DNA of 64,000 nucleotides from Pogona vitticeps. Its lineage: Eukaryota > Chordata > Lepidosauria > Squamata > Agamidae. The translations under genes and the position numbers were made by a program. The notes under the pieces are model-generated. The model was not told the origin of the DNA. It ran no database searches and saw nothing but the letters and a program-made list of their open reading frames with translations. Numbering within the stretch: position 1 is the first letter of the stretch; the number at the start of each line of letters is the position of its first letter. The stretch lies in the NCBI RefSeq assembly GCF_051106095.1, contig NC_135783.1, positions 66,138,947-66,202,946 on the forward strand, written 5' to 3'. Positions 9,557 to 22,005 of the stretch are shown piece after piece.

Positions 9557-12500
9557 ATGGGATAGCAGCTTTCTTGGGGCATGTAGAATTTGAATTAGGA
9601 TGGGAGCAATGTGTCCCTGTATTGCAATTGTGTTTCTATACTTACAATCAGCTTTCTTGATAACCAGATAACATATATATTCATTAGAAGAGAAGTCTTA
9701 AGGTTGGCTTTGGATGCAATCCCTTTCTGTGAATAAAAATGCCATCTTACATAAAGCCTTATCTTTGTAATATAGTACCTTATTGGGATTTTAGCAAACA
9801 GTGGAGCATTATAATAAATAAAAATGACAGGGAAGTTAAAAGGAATCCATGCATTATCCTGGAGGTCACTCAGCATCAGAGGCTTATCTCTGATCACAAA
9901 CAAATATTATGTCTTGGATTGGAGGCAGCAAAGTCCACATGGACCTCAGCCTGGGACAAACAGAATTGGCGTATAAGCTCTCTATAAGCTGAGAGCAGAA
10001 ATTTGCAGGCATTGATTGTAAACTGTTTGGCTATATGTTATATCCAAGGTGAGATAAACCCAACATCATCTATGAATCATTGTGTTTTATGGGATTAGTA
10101 AACCTCTGACTGCTTTCAGGTCACTCCTGAATCAAGAATTCTATTGTCACCACTAACACCATCTTTTGGTGACACATTTAAACGAGAAGGATACATTTGC
10201 AAAGTCTATCAAGACAGGGGAACAGAGCCTGAGGGAGGTTACAATTGCAATTAGAAAGCCTTTAAGAACTGCACAAATCCTTCCAATTAAGCAGCTGCCC
10301 TTTACACTTTATTAAATGCTACAAAATGCTTTAAGATCAGAGGAAAGAGAATGCTGTGACACTGCTTCCCTCAAATTAATGGCAAGTGACATCTTTCTAT
10401 TCTCTGTAGAGAGAGATTTTGAGTTGTGCTTCTCGGAGGCGTGACAGATGCCACACGCACACAGGCTCACTTGCTGCTTGCAATCCTTGATTTCCATGTG
10501 TACTTGTCATGAGCACGAATTAAAGTCTACTGCATCCTGGAGCTTTGGCTGAAAGGGGAAGCACGGTGAGAGTGGAAATAATCCTTTTACTATGTTCTGA
10601 TCTCTCTGATTATATGTAAAACAGATTTTAGAAATAACCTAAAAGAGTTACTATTTGTTGTCACAGTAGGGTCATTGAGGCAGTTTTACAGAGAAAACAG
10701 AACTGCCACAGGGACTGTGGCCTGGCTGTGGGAAATTTGGACTTATAAGAATGAAAGAAGGGGCACATGAAGCAAGCCTCTTCTGAGAGGTGGCTGTGGT
10801 AGGTGAGCACACATCACTGAGGCTTAATGGTGGTCCAGAAGCAGACCAAATATGACCAGGAGGCCTTTATGGTCCTACCACATGGGAAAGCAACATGTAG
10901 TCTTCCAGATGCTGAGGGGCCACAGCTTGAAATATTAAATTTGTGAGTAAATGGGTAAATGCTTACCTTAGCTGTTAGAAATGTTGATGTATTGCTGATA
11001 ACTGTTAGAAACCGGGAGATTAAATAATCACTGCTGCTGTTGGGGGGATGGAAACATTTAGTAATTCACTAAATTGTTAATTAAGTTGTTCTGAAATAGA
11101 CAGTGGATTTTCAGAGGAAGGCCAACTCCTTTTAGCATTTTCTTTAAAATTCCTATTTTAAATTCATGCATGGCCATAACCTAATCATGAAGGAAACTTA
11201 AGGAAGATTTCTGTAGCTGTTTGTACCATTTGCACTGAAGACACCAGCAGATGGCAATCAGTAATCAGGTGGTACCATAAGCTTACTATAATCAAAGAAC
11301 ACATTTCATTAAACTCACAGAACCTCTTCCGTCTCTGTTGCAATCACATTAAGTTTCACCAAAAAAACCCCCCATAAACTTCAGATGCACTCTGATTTCT
11401 GACTGTTTACCGCAGCTTCTGAAATATGAAATAATTTCATATTTAATAGTGATCTTGCTGATACTACTGCTTAGTATCATGCCAAAGCTAATTGTTTAAG
11501 GATTACAGAATGGCAGGGGGAGGAAGCGAAAATAAAAACTAAGATGGGCCTTGCTGTAGGACAGAATACTGATCATGAAGTATATGGATGAAGTGTTCCG
11601 GGTCCTTGAAGTGGAGAGAAAAGGGTACCACTGCAGAAGACCACCATGCCCTAGTAAACACACTATGATCAGCCAATTGTATACTGAACCAGGTAGTATT
11701 GTTGAGTAGATGACAACCTTTGAGGTTTTATTGCACTCTTTTTTGAAGATCAAACAGGGCATTGTTGTAAAGAAAGGGCTGAGAATAAAACGTCTTACTT
11801 TTTTTAAAAAAAAAAATCCAGTCTCTCCGCACAATGGGCTAAGTCTTTTCATAGGAACCTTCTTGTTACATTCAAAGCATTCTATATCCAGCTCAGGCTG
11901 AATTCATACCTGATGCTGCCAAAGAAGATAGAGGCATCAAATTGGCAGTCTCTTCCAGTCCACACTGTTTACTTTCATCTTCCTGGTTGGTGAAAGGTGC
12001 CAACATCTCCCCAGGTGCTTATCTGGGATAGAGAGAACTTGAGTTGTTGTTTTTTCGAATATGAAAGGAGCATCATCATGTTCGTGCATCTAAGCCTCTT
12101 ACCTTTTAAAATCTGACTTTGGATCTCCATTTGTTTAACCATGTTTGTGGCACTCAATTAAGTTAAACACATCTTCTTCTGATGTGGCAGGCAGGTATAG
12201 AATTTTCCTCTCTATGCTGCAAACAGGTATATGTGTTTCATATGGCCACCACAGATTACTGAGAACCTTGTTCATCTCTTTTTTGTTCCAACTTTTCTAA
12301 AACAACAACTAATGAACAATCACAAACTTTGTTTTAAACATGATATTAAAAAAAATACAAGGAAATGGTTAATTTGGTTTGCATTTTAATATGAAACAAC
12401 TTAATCCCACTTCCTGAATTAATACACGATTCACAATGTAATTATCTCTTGTTTTTCACAGTTCTCCAAATTCTGTAGTGCGGTATTCCTATGCATTAAA

Positions 12501-13387
12501 AATAGATAGATGGGGGAAATAGCATACAAAGGACATATATTAGGGGAAGTTACTTGCCAAAAAGAAAAGCATATGTTAAGAAAATATGCATACAAAAATA
12601 TGTAAACATTTTCTGGTGGAGTGTAGATGAAAGGCACACAGATATCTATCTGGTGTTCACATGATACAGAAATGAGAAAATGTGCGGGTTAAAAAGGCAA
12701 ATGTTGACTTCTGGCTTGATGCTGCGACGAGACAGTAGCTCATGATAGAGTCTCTGGAAGAATAAAAACTGCTACACAAATACTGCTGTTTACATAGATT
12801 CTCCTTTCCAGGGTGTTAAAGGCCAGAGCATCTCTGTGCTGGTACTTTAGGAGGAAATAATTGAAAGAGACTTTGTACATCAGGCTCTTTGTACATCTTT
12901 CAGCCAGTCCCATAAAGTGCTCATTATGTGGACAACACATTGTAGGTTCAAGATATGATTGAAGTAAGCCATAGCTGAAAAGAAGAATCTGACGAGAATA
13001 ATCCCCTTACTCGCCTCATCTGGGCTTGCCCATTACTGAAAATAGTCATCACATGGATGATAGGACAATTAAGCATAGTTTATTTTTGTATTTCCATGCA
13101 TTACGTGGTTGTTCTGCAGGTGCCCCTTTGAGAAGTCTTCTTTCCTTTTATTACTGCTTGCCACACTAGAGGCCTGAAGCAGCAAAAGGCAACTCATTTG
13201 TGGAGGAGAGTGTTGCTCAGTGGTTCATTTCCTTGCTCTTGTGTATTTGTCAATTATGTTAATGATACCCAAACCCATTGAAAATTATTTGAATGCACTT
13301 CCAGCTGTGACACTGTTTCCATACTGCACACATAATACCCTTCAGCTCTTCCATTTATTTGGTTGCAACTGTTTCTTTGCTCCCATT
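9557..13387. other. 3.8 kb of single-copy-looking non-coding sequence
   Basis: No gene, no repeat end and no protein-like frame recognised in either strand. There is a 13-bp A run near 11805-11817 and a C run near 11369. The stretch around 10130-10520 is free of visible decay features and carries TAATTA-type homeodomain-like cores, so it could contain conserved regulatory DNA. That is a guess without alignment. Confidence 0.35.
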
Positions 13388-13412
13388 GTGTGTGTGTGTT
13401 TGTGTGTGTGTG
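13388..13412. repeat. TG repeat, interrupted
   Basis: A TG run with one TTTG interruption, directly upstream of a SINE fragment. Confidence 0.85.
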
Positions 13413-13505
13413 TTCTGTGCCTTCAAGTTCAAACCGACTTATAGCAACCATAATAGGGATTTCTAGGTATGTGATATATTTAAGGAGAGGTTTTACCAGT
13501 TCCAC
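13413..13505 (-). mobile_element. SINE fragment (tail part)
   Basis: Blocks GTGCCTTCAAGTTC, CGACTTATAGCAACC and GTATGTGATATATTTAAGG-like match the body and tail of the SINE at 5350-5523 (TCAAGTTGGAACC, AACAATCCTAATAGGG, AAGTGAAATGTTTAAGG). The tRNA-like head is missing or too diverged to see. Confidence 0.5.
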
Positions 13506-13676
13506 TCCCCTGCTCAGTTTCCATTAGCCACCCTGAAATGCCCTCTGTAGTTTCCCCTGTTACCCCAGATATGTCACATAGTCCTACAGATATGTCTTTC
13601 CATGTCAGGAGCCACTCAGTGCCCCAAACCCTGGTTTTCATTCCTTGTCACTATTTGATACTAGAACAGTGGTTCC

Positions 13677-13802
13677 CAACCTTGAGCCTCCAGATGTTCT
13701 TGGATTACAACTCCCAGAAGCCTTCACCACTGCCTCTGCTGGCCAGGATTTCTGGGAGTTGAAGTCCAAGAACATCTGGAGGCCCAAGGTTGAGGACCAC
13801 TG
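13677..13802. mobile_element. Palindromic hAT MITE, 126 bp
   Basis: Ends are CAGTGGTTCCCAACCTTG and, reverse complemented, CAGTGGTCCTCAACCTTGG. Arms of about 53 bp pair around a loop of about 20-30 bp (13730-13750), so the transcript would be a near-perfect hairpin. The flanks TACTAGAA (13669-13676) and TACTAGAT (13803-13810) match 7/8, an 8-bp hAT target duplication. Same family as 39085, 51618, 51856 and 61724. No coding capacity. Confidence 0.85.
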
Positions 13803-13924
13803 TACTAGATCAAATCAAGCCTGAACTTCCTCTGGAAACAAAAATGACAAAACTGAGATGGATTGACTCCTTAAAAGAACCACAGGCTTGAGTTTAGAGT
13901 TGCTGAACAGGGCTATTGAAGAAA

Positions 13925-14005
13925 CAAATTTTGGAGGTCATCCTTTCATAGAATCACCATAAATTGGAGACGCCTTGATGGCACATCACAACAACAGCAA
14001 TAAAC
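13925..14005 (+). mobile_element. SINE tail fragment
   Basis: TCACCATAAATTGGAGACGC then TTGATGGCACATCACAACAACA matches the 3' tail of lizard SINEs, usually of the form GTCRCCATAAGTCrgmatCGACTTGAYGGCAC with an ACA-rich end. The head is absent. Confidence 0.55.
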
Positions 14006-14204
14006 ATACTTTACCACCCAAAGTTTTCTCTTTTAAATAAAATGATAGCTTGTCTATAATTCTGGGACCAGAGTTTAGAAAGGGTACATTTTGGTGTGAA
14101 GCATTTAGATGGGAGTTTTTCAGAGTTGCAGTCGTAAATAAATAAACAAATAAAAGTAATTTTCAAGCTTTCAACGTTATCAAAATTTGGAACTGCAGGA
14201 AGTA

Positions 14205-14535
14205 CATAGGCATCCTTCAGTCTTGAGAGACTATGGTAACATACTCTGAATCGCTTGAGAGACTATGGTAACATACTCTGAATCGAGGAGTGTCCTCTCC
14301 AGAGCATGAAGCCCTGGTAAGGTAATATGGAGGATAGGCTGTTACCCAAGCAGCAGATCCCCCCTCTCCACATTGCTGAAATGGTCCAATGGAAAGGCAA
14401 GAGCCAATACAACTGGTTCCAGCAATGTCGCAGGAGTTGGCAGAACGACACATGCTGCTTTCGGGACTCCAGCTCCAGATTTTGCCTTGAGGTTAACTCC
14501 TGAATCCTTTTCCATGAGTGGATATAGCCACAAGG
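14205..14535 (-). mobile_element. Retroposon fragment sharing a LINE 3' end
   Basis: The minus-strand 3' end reads ATTCAGAGTATGTTACCATA and then GTCTCTCAAGACTGAAGGAT. This corresponds to the last bases of the LINE at 62770-63558 (ATTCAGAGCATGTTACCATA, GTCTCTCGAGACTGAAGGAT). Upstream of the shared tail, the 250 bp from 14286 to 14535 have no counterpart in that LINE copy, so this is either a SINE that borrowed the tail or another LINE subfamily. A 32-bp piece of the tail is tandemly duplicated (14222-14253, 14254-14285). Open frames here are not recognised. Confidence 0.55.
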
Positions 14536-17500
14536 TAGTGGAGGTTTGAAATTGGAGTTTTCCTTCTCCTAGATGGGCTGCCTTCCATGCAGGAAGTAGA
14601 AGAATAGCAAATGCTAGAAATTATTTTGATTTGTAAAATGGGAGGAAAAGAGTTGCAAATTGCTCATAACAGGTACATTTTGTCCTAGAATTCTGCCACT
14701 GGTTAGACTCTTTGTGGGTGTAAAAACATTAGGATTACACAGTTCTCAAAAAACCAACACATCCATGTCCGTACTGCCTGTGGATAATACCTCTAAGTTA
14801 TACAAATGGCTAGAAACTATCCCACACATCAAAGCACAAAAGGCTGAAATGATCACCCATCTTCAGTTTTGAGTCCTTTTTTTACCCTTGCTTCTCCTTT
14901 CTCTTGTATTTTGCATGCAACCCTGTATTTTCAGCTGGTCAAGTGCAGCCCACAGATTCGCCACAGCTTCGTATGCTTACAGCAATCCCTCTATTTAAAA
15001 GGTGAGATAATCAGCTTTTGTTTGGGCTGGCTTGGATCTAAGACAGTATCTGGACTAAAAACAAAGAAGAGCCGACAGAGAGGGAATTTAGAGTCTCTTC
15101 TTGCCCGCAGAGAATGGAAGTGGCCTTTTATTCCCTTTCCAGGACTGAGAAATTCTCATGCCCCGGAAACCTCAGTGTCCGACTTAAAGCATTACCCAGA
15201 GACAAGCATTTCTCAAGTGAATAACATTTGGGCAACAGCCTCCAAGCTGTGATGGACAATTTGGCATGGCCTGTTTGGCACCACTGACTGTCCCAACCAA
15301 ACAGAACAACCGCTTTGTCCACCCACCTATGGCAGCCATGCCTGTGTGCTCTGAGGGAACTACCTTTCAATGCCCTGCTGCCTGCCACCGTCCTTTCAGG
15401 GGTTTTTGTTCTCCCACCCTGAGGAGATGGGGCTGGCTTATTAAATGAATACAGTTCTCATGCCATGCGCTGGGCATGCAAAATGTCGAAAACAAAGGGC
15501 TTTCTATGAGGGACACTCTTCCAGGAGGGCAAGGGTGAGAACCGCCTGCTCCTCATTCTGCTTCACAGCACACACGATTGTTCACAAGCAATACTTTCAT
15601 CTGCAGTTCTTATGAGGGGCTTTTCTTTAAAGGAGAAGGGGGGAAATGTTCTGAAAATGCACAGCATTGGTACAATTTAATTTTGATTATACTCAAGAGT
15701 AGATCAGACTCTTTCCATGATTTCCCCCCCTTCCCATCAAAATCTGATAAATCCCTCTCCCTGTTTGTGCACCGCGAAGTCAGCAGCTGGATACATTCCT
15801 TTGCCCCACTCCTCATCATTTTGCCTCAGCCACTAAATAAACGGAAACACTCCCCTTACTGCCTCAGAAATAGCTTGTTAGGTGGCTTTCAGAGTGAGCT
15901 AATGCCTGTATTCCATCTTTTCAAGGGGCCTCCAGGACATGAAGTGACTGACTAACTGAAGGACGACCCACACCCCCTTGAGTCTCACCAGCCCCTAAGA
16001 CTGGCGTTGGAAGCCCTGCTCTCGACAAACCTCCTTGTTTTTCTCTCGTTTGGGGTTGCAAACACAAGGTATTGAAAGAACCTGAACATGTGACAGCCAT
16101 GGCTGTTGGCCTTTGTTCAGCTTTCTGAATCAAAAGGAGCATTAAATCTGCCTTACGTTCAAGGCGTAAGCTTAAATGGGAGGGATATGAGTTGTCTTCA
16201 GACAGATTTGCAAGAACAAACCAAACCAGGGATATTTGTGCATTTCTGAGGAGACTACAGAGTCACAAACACAGGGGAGTGGCATGTCCTCAGATCCCTC
16301 ATATTAAATCCCACATTCACACATCATAATCAGAAGTGAAAAAAGAAAAAGGAAAATACAGAAAAACAAAGAAGAGTATGTTTTAGAAATGAAACATCCT
16401 TGCCTTCCCTGCTGGAAAGTCATTGATTAACACAACAAAGTCTTGTGGCTGCAACACCGCTAGTATCAGAGGCAGGGATCAAGAAGGGTGGAGGGTGAGA
16501 CAAAACATGGGAAGTGTACAAGCACAGGCTTCCTGTATCACCCCTTTAAGGAGTAATCAAAGACAACAGTGACTATTTCCATTGTAAAGTCCCTCAGTTA
16601 CTCTCTAACCTGTGACTGCCTTAGGATATAAATTTAGCCTTTCTCCTAGCAGCCAGAAAAAGGGGGAAAATAAAGCTAAAATACAGTGCTTACCTCTATG
16701 GGCTGCCAGTGGTGCTGTTCTGTCCTGCCTGCACCATTCAGTCTATGTCCTGATCTTGTCACTTGTCATTTCCCATTTGCAGGAACAGAATCTTCATGAA
16801 TGCTCAGAGATGCACAAAGACCCTCATGGACCCAGACAAGGATATAGTCAGAGGGTCTCTGAAAGAGCATGGGCAAATTTGCCCTTTATTAAATCTATTT
16901 GCCCTTTATTCAAATATGGAGAGGGTTTCCCACATTCTGTTACACCCCTGTGGTATGAGCTGCACATGAGGACTGAGCTGACATATCATTTCAGCCCAAT
17001 AGTATGTCAGTCGTCAGCAGAGCAATGGTAGATTTTGAAGGCCAAACACCCACCAATATAGCCTGAGGTCCCCAAATGCACATCCTGATGCTGATCCCTG
17101 TCTGTCCATCTGGCACACAGATATGTACCCACTGGTATATTGTTGCTGGGAAAATCCATCTGCAGTCCCAAGACTATGAGGACCACAGCTAAGCTCAGAA
17201 GTCAGATGACACAGTAATCTTTCCTTTTCAAAACGTCTTAGTACTTCAAGCCTTTGTTCCACTGCAACACTGGCCACACCAACTGTCAGATGTTAGATCA
17301 TATTCCCCAGGTGCTTCCTCAGAATTAAGTAGCCAGGATGTCTGGGGTGACAGAGGTTGGGGGGAATAGTTAGCATCCTGAATGTTTTGTGCGACTTATT
17401 CCCTTCCAAGGAATGGTGGCTTAAGGAAACAAGAAACAGGTAGTGTGATGAAATGTTGCACATGATCAATGTTCCATATCATGTGAACACCTCTGGTTCC

Positions 17501-19371
17501 TGTCCACTACAGAGAATACTTTCCATCAGTTTATGATTTAAAAAATGTATGAGAATACATTTTTAAAACTCTTCTTCAAAGCCGACAAGCTTGCACCACC
17601 TCACTTAGCAGATATCATTGAACAACAACACCTAACGTAGTGGCTAGTATCTCACGAACAGTTTAGGTACAGTATGCCAGCTGCTGTGTAGGTATTAACC
17701 ACAAACAGACTTTTAATTGCCTTCCAGTTTTACAATGCCATGCTTTACTGAGATATTTCATCCATAGAACACTGCTAGGATAGTGAGACTCTAATGTTAG
17801 AAAATATTTATACCCTAGAAAAGTATAACATCTGTGATTTTTGGTGATAATGCCTTTGCCCAGGTTGGATTGGAGGGCACTGTGCCATCCCACCATCATG
17901 GTCTTAAATAAACAAGCCTTCTTGGGAGAATAGCTCTGAGGATTTTGGAGCACAACACTTTTCTGACTGACGGTTGTGCAGCTGGTTGTATGACCAATTG
18001 ATCAACCAGAGAGTAAACTGAGTGGTTGATGGACAGGCAGCAGAATGCCGCCCACAGCTGGCAGAGTTGCCTGCTTGCAGATGCATAAACAGCAGGATGC
18101 TGGCTCATAAATAGCAGTTGAGGTGGGGGAATCACCAAAGGAGAATTATGTTAACAAAAAAAAAAAAAATGAGGAAGGGCATCTGTTTGTTTCACCTCAC
18201 ATTTATTTGCCTAAACTGATCAAGTTCCTTACACATAGATACATTTATGTGGGTCTGATAATGGATTTTTGCAGGTAGGTGGAAGCCATCTCCAAAAAAA
18301 AGCACAACCTCAAGTTGCAGACTGAGAGCATTTTTGTTGTTGTTCTTCATATATTTAGCAAACGATTGTTCAGGCTGCAGCTATATATAAAAAGGTAAGA
18401 GAAATTACATTCTGTGGTGGAAAAGTTATTGCACTTCTGAGCTAGGGAGCAGTAAAAATACAGTCCAGGAGGAGTAAGAGAAATTCTCATTCACTTTCCT
18501 CTATAAATAAATCAGTGCTGCAAATAGGAAAACCACACATCCTAGAATTTCATCCACCTTCCTGCTCCATTGGTGTAAGTGCTCACATCTGCCCCTTCTG
18601 CTAACGTGGATGGATGCCACTGTGGAAGAGTGGATGCCCCTCATTCTATTTTTTAAAAAAAATGTTTTTTTGCCTGGGTTCTGCCTAGTATCCCACAGTC
18701 TGTTTTCCTATTCAACACTCAAATTGTAGAAATGTAATTTTAAGACTGCCCAGTGCATAGTTTGCTGCAGATTCTAGCTCACATATTTTTTTTCTTTTCC
18801 TAATGGGGAACTAGTGCTCCTGCATGCATAGTTGCTTGAATAAGAACAGCACCTAAAAACTTGGTGATGCAATCCCATGATCATCCCATGATCAATGTGG
18901 CCAGTTGGAATTTGCTCCACAGTAATTTCACTGAGGATGACAGAGGTTAAGTAAATAAAAATGTTTTCAAGAAGAGCCATGATGAGATCACAATTCCATT
19001 TTATTTTAATTTTTTTTGCACTGTGAGTTAATCAACTGAAGTAATGTTGATTATATGTTCAGCCTTGCTATTTAAAGGAGCATTTCTCTCTATACATACT
19101 TGGCTAGGCACTGAGATCTGGTGGAGCAGGGGGTTGTCTGTTTTCTTCCAGTAGAGGAAATACCTTGAGATATGGGAGAAACCTTTCTCTGCTGTGTCAC
19201 ACTAGTTATGGAACACTATTCCTGTGGAGGTTTAATTGTTGCTAGCCTCATTTTTTATCAACAGGCTCAATCATCGCTCTTCAGTCTAGCTTTTTGGGCC
19301 TAAGGATCATGGCCTGATTAGGCTGTGTAGTTTTGACATAAGGTTTGCTGTGTATAGCGTTTGAACTCTTG
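14536..19371. other. 4.8 kb of unrecognised non-coding sequence
   Basis: No gene or classifiable repeat seen. There is a 13-bp A run at about 18156-18168. Open frames up to 139 codons (16612-17031) and 127 codons (14869-15252) lack recognisable motifs or repeat similarity and have no plausible splice partners that I can support. Part of this may be conserved regulatory DNA, which cannot be told from one sequence. Confidence 0.35.
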
Positions 19372-19592
19372 GGCCAGATTACAACTGAAAATTTATATTG
19401 GTGTAACTCAGTTGGTATAAGTTTTGTCTGTGAATTGCTGTGTCAACACAGGTATTTGTCATCACACACTGAGTCATACACCTGATGTGTGGCAGCAAAT
19501 GCCTATGCTGACATTTTAACTTGCAGCAATTGGCAGCTGAGATTTATGCCAATCAAGTTACACTGGCAGGTACAATTAATAAGATTCTGGCC
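19372..19592. mobile_element. MITE with GGCCAGAATC ends, 221 bp
   Basis: The left end is GGCCAGATTACAACTG and the reverse complement of the right end is GGCCAGAATCTTATTAATTG. Both continue inward to a shared GTGTAACT at about 30-37 bp. This identifies an old inverted-repeat DNA element. The target duplication is not resolvable, so the superfamily is unknown. Related ends occur at 6662, 30845-31408, 36992 and 45865. Confidence 0.55.
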
Positions 19593-19958
19593 TTTATTTT
19601 TTAAAAAAATGCTTTAAATTGTTTATAATGTTTTACATGCCTTTTTTATACAATGCTGTTTTATTTGTCTAAAAATATCCTGAGATCTTCTGATACATAA
19701 TCAAAAATAAATACAGACATGAAGTTTCTGTAAACAAAGCCCATTGGCAACTTATAAAATAAAAAGAGAAAGACAAACCCAATGAGCAGTGGACTGAGCA
19801 AAGTCCTCATGTAAAAATTATAATGGAGGAATGGCAGATAGCTAACACATTGGCTGCACTGCAAACAAGACAAAGCGGTTCAGAATCCCATCATCCAAAG
19901 TGACATTTGAGTGGTGAGAATTCTGTGGGCATCCCAACTACATAGAGTGTGAACAAGT
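19593..19958. other. Unrecognised AT-rich sequence
   Basis: Nothing recognised. It borders the Tigger-like element. Confidence 0.3.
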
Positions 19959-19960
19959 TA

Positions 19961-20389
19961 CACTGGTGCATCGACTTGCAACTGTCTTGACTTGCAACCA
20001 ATTTGAGTTACAACCAGCTCCACAACATTTTGCTTTGACTTGCAACTGGCGCTTTGAGATACGACCGGAAAAAATGCCTCTTTTTCTCCATTGTTCCCTC
20101 CCTCCTTTCCTCCCTCCTTTCCTGTCCTTTTTTTAACCTTAGAGGTCATCTTAGGTTAAAAAAGTCTCCCCCTAGTGGCAGTGGATGGATTAACCGCTTT
20201 GGCATTAGTTCTTTGTGAACTAATGCTTTGAGATACAACCAGCGCCTTGAGATACAACAAAAAAAATGGCTGGAATGGATTAATCACTTTTCAATGTATT
20301 TCTATGGGAAATGGTGCTTTGAGTTACAACCAATTTGAGTTACAACCATCATCCAGAACGAATTAATTTCACAACTCAAGGCACCACTG
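19961..20389. mobile_element. Tigger/pogo-like MITE, 429 bp
   Basis: The left end is CACTGGTGCATCGACTTGC and the reverse complement of the right end is CAGTGGTGCCTTGAGTTGTG. TA dinucleotides flank both ends (19959-19960 and 20390-20391), the target duplication of Tc1/mariner-superfamily elements. The interior repeats the phrase 'TTGAGTTACAACC' or 'TTGAGATACAACC' several times in both orientations and has no transposase. It shares ends with 47853-48100 and 56915-57521. Confidence 0.75.
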
Positions 20390-20391
20390 TA

Positions 20392-21467
20392 CTTTTTAAA
20401 CTTCAACATACAGAAACCCCCAGGCAGCAGGGCCATTTTTGGAAATTTTAGGTGTCTGTAAAAAAAGCCTTATTGCAATACTACCACAGGTGGTATAGTA
20501 ACTCTGTTTTGCTCCCTTTGAATCTGAATCTGAAGAACATCTTCCCTTTCATAAAACATAAAAGTATGTAAATAAGTCTTTTCTCTAGCCAATGCTACTT
20601 TTTAATAGTTGACTCCTATGTGCCATGCTGATGTGTCATTCATTATCCCAGATAAATTCTGCCATTTGAACACAAAGTTGTGGCAGGTTGGATGGCAGGT
20701 ATCATCTTTTTTCTGCTGCAAAACCCAGGAACCCTTCTTTTTATGTACACGTGCTTATTGTCTAAATCCAGTAAGATTTTATATTGGGGAGACCGAAAGA
20801 ATGGGATTGGATTCACATCCATTAAAGGGACTATACCGGGGTCTCAGGAACTTTTTTGTCAGGTCAGGCTGGGTCGTGGTCTTGGTTTGCCACCAGAGTG
20901 ACTTGGACGTTTCTTTCTTTCCTTCTTTTTAATGCCACTAGCAGATGCACAGATCATATTCCCCTTTGCTATTCTGGCAGACAACATAATGACCAACGGC
21001 CACAATCCAGGACTAAGCAGACTGGAATGTATTTAGATACATCCAAATGGCTTACGTGAGCCTAAAAGTGTCTGGGATCATGGCTCAAATGTCTAAGAAG
21101 CTGTTTGTTCCCTTGCCCACATCAGCTTAATGTATTCTCAAATTCATTTCAGGGAGTAGGTCAAAACATAGATCAGAGCCTTTGCTAGGGATTTTAAGTT
21201 ACATTATTAATAGGGAGACAGTTTAAGTTCCTTTTTTCAACTGTTGTCTCCCAGCATCTCCCAGTCAATATGGCCACTGACCATGCTGTGGGTGGGGACA
21301 GGTTCTGAGAATTTTGGCCCCAAGCCCCTCACTTTTTCGTATTCTGGATTCAGAAGTATTGTGGCCATGTGAGAAAACAAGAAGAAAAATAATGTAGTTT
21401 TAACAAGCATCCTCCATCTCTCTTATTGTGGTTCTTGATATTTGGATTGAGTAGACTTCAAATAGTT
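20392..21467. other. Unrecognised non-coding sequence
   Basis: No recognised gene or repeat. A 107-codon open frame (20609-20932) has no recognisable motif. Confidence 0.3.
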
Positions 21468-21640
21468 ATTTATTTATTAAAACATTTCTATCCCACCTAT
21501 AACCAAATGTTTCAAGGCAAAGTGCAATCAATAAAAATAACTTGAAAACACTGTAAACAATCTAAAACAATTGAGTGCTCTTAAGAAAACAAAGTGTGGC
21601 CTTTTGCCAGTCTTGAGATCTCAGAAAAAATTAAATTTTT
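21468..21640 (-). mobile_element. LINE 3' tail (L2/CR1 group), decayed
   Basis: TTTATTTATTAAAACATTTC then TATCCCACCTATAACC and an A-rich stretch form the reverse-oriented tail typical of L2-like LINEs in reptiles, where the plus-sense tail reads GGCGGGATA..AAATAAATAAA. No coding part remains. The adjacent 21650-21720 (CCAGAATCCTTCTGCCAGCA) resembles a decayed hAT MITE arm. Confidence 0.4.
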
Positions 21641-21984
21641 AAAAAATGCAGTTTCCAGAATCCTTCTGCCAGCATGGTCAGTAACTCTAGGATTCTGGAG
21701 GTTGTAATCCAGGCAAGTAATTTTCCTAAATTCTATTTCATTCATAGTAGCAACATTAGCGTCAGTTTCTAACTGTATTCAAACAGCTTCACCTTATTTT
21801 CTTTGGCAGCATCGATGCATAAGAAGTTGCTCTTGAATTCAATGACATAATGGGCAATACTTTACTTCTTCTTCGACAGGAGCATTTCTGCCATCGTCAT
21901 CTGCTTGTTTAGTAGCCCAGTTGCTGTAGAGCACATTTAAAAGGATTTAATTAAAAAGCTGGCCTTCTCAAAGGCAGATTTGAT

Positions 21985-22005
21985 TTCTTCTTCTTCTTCT
22001 TCTTC
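21985..22005. repeat. (TTC)7 microsatellite
   Basis: Pure trinucleotide run of 21 bp. Confidence 0.9.

Noticed and set aside
9268-9582. Antisense frame of 104 codons, and similar frames at 25735-26073 and 53306-53761
   Set aside because: These are the reverse strand of BovB coding sequence. BovB antisense frames are commonly open and are not genes.
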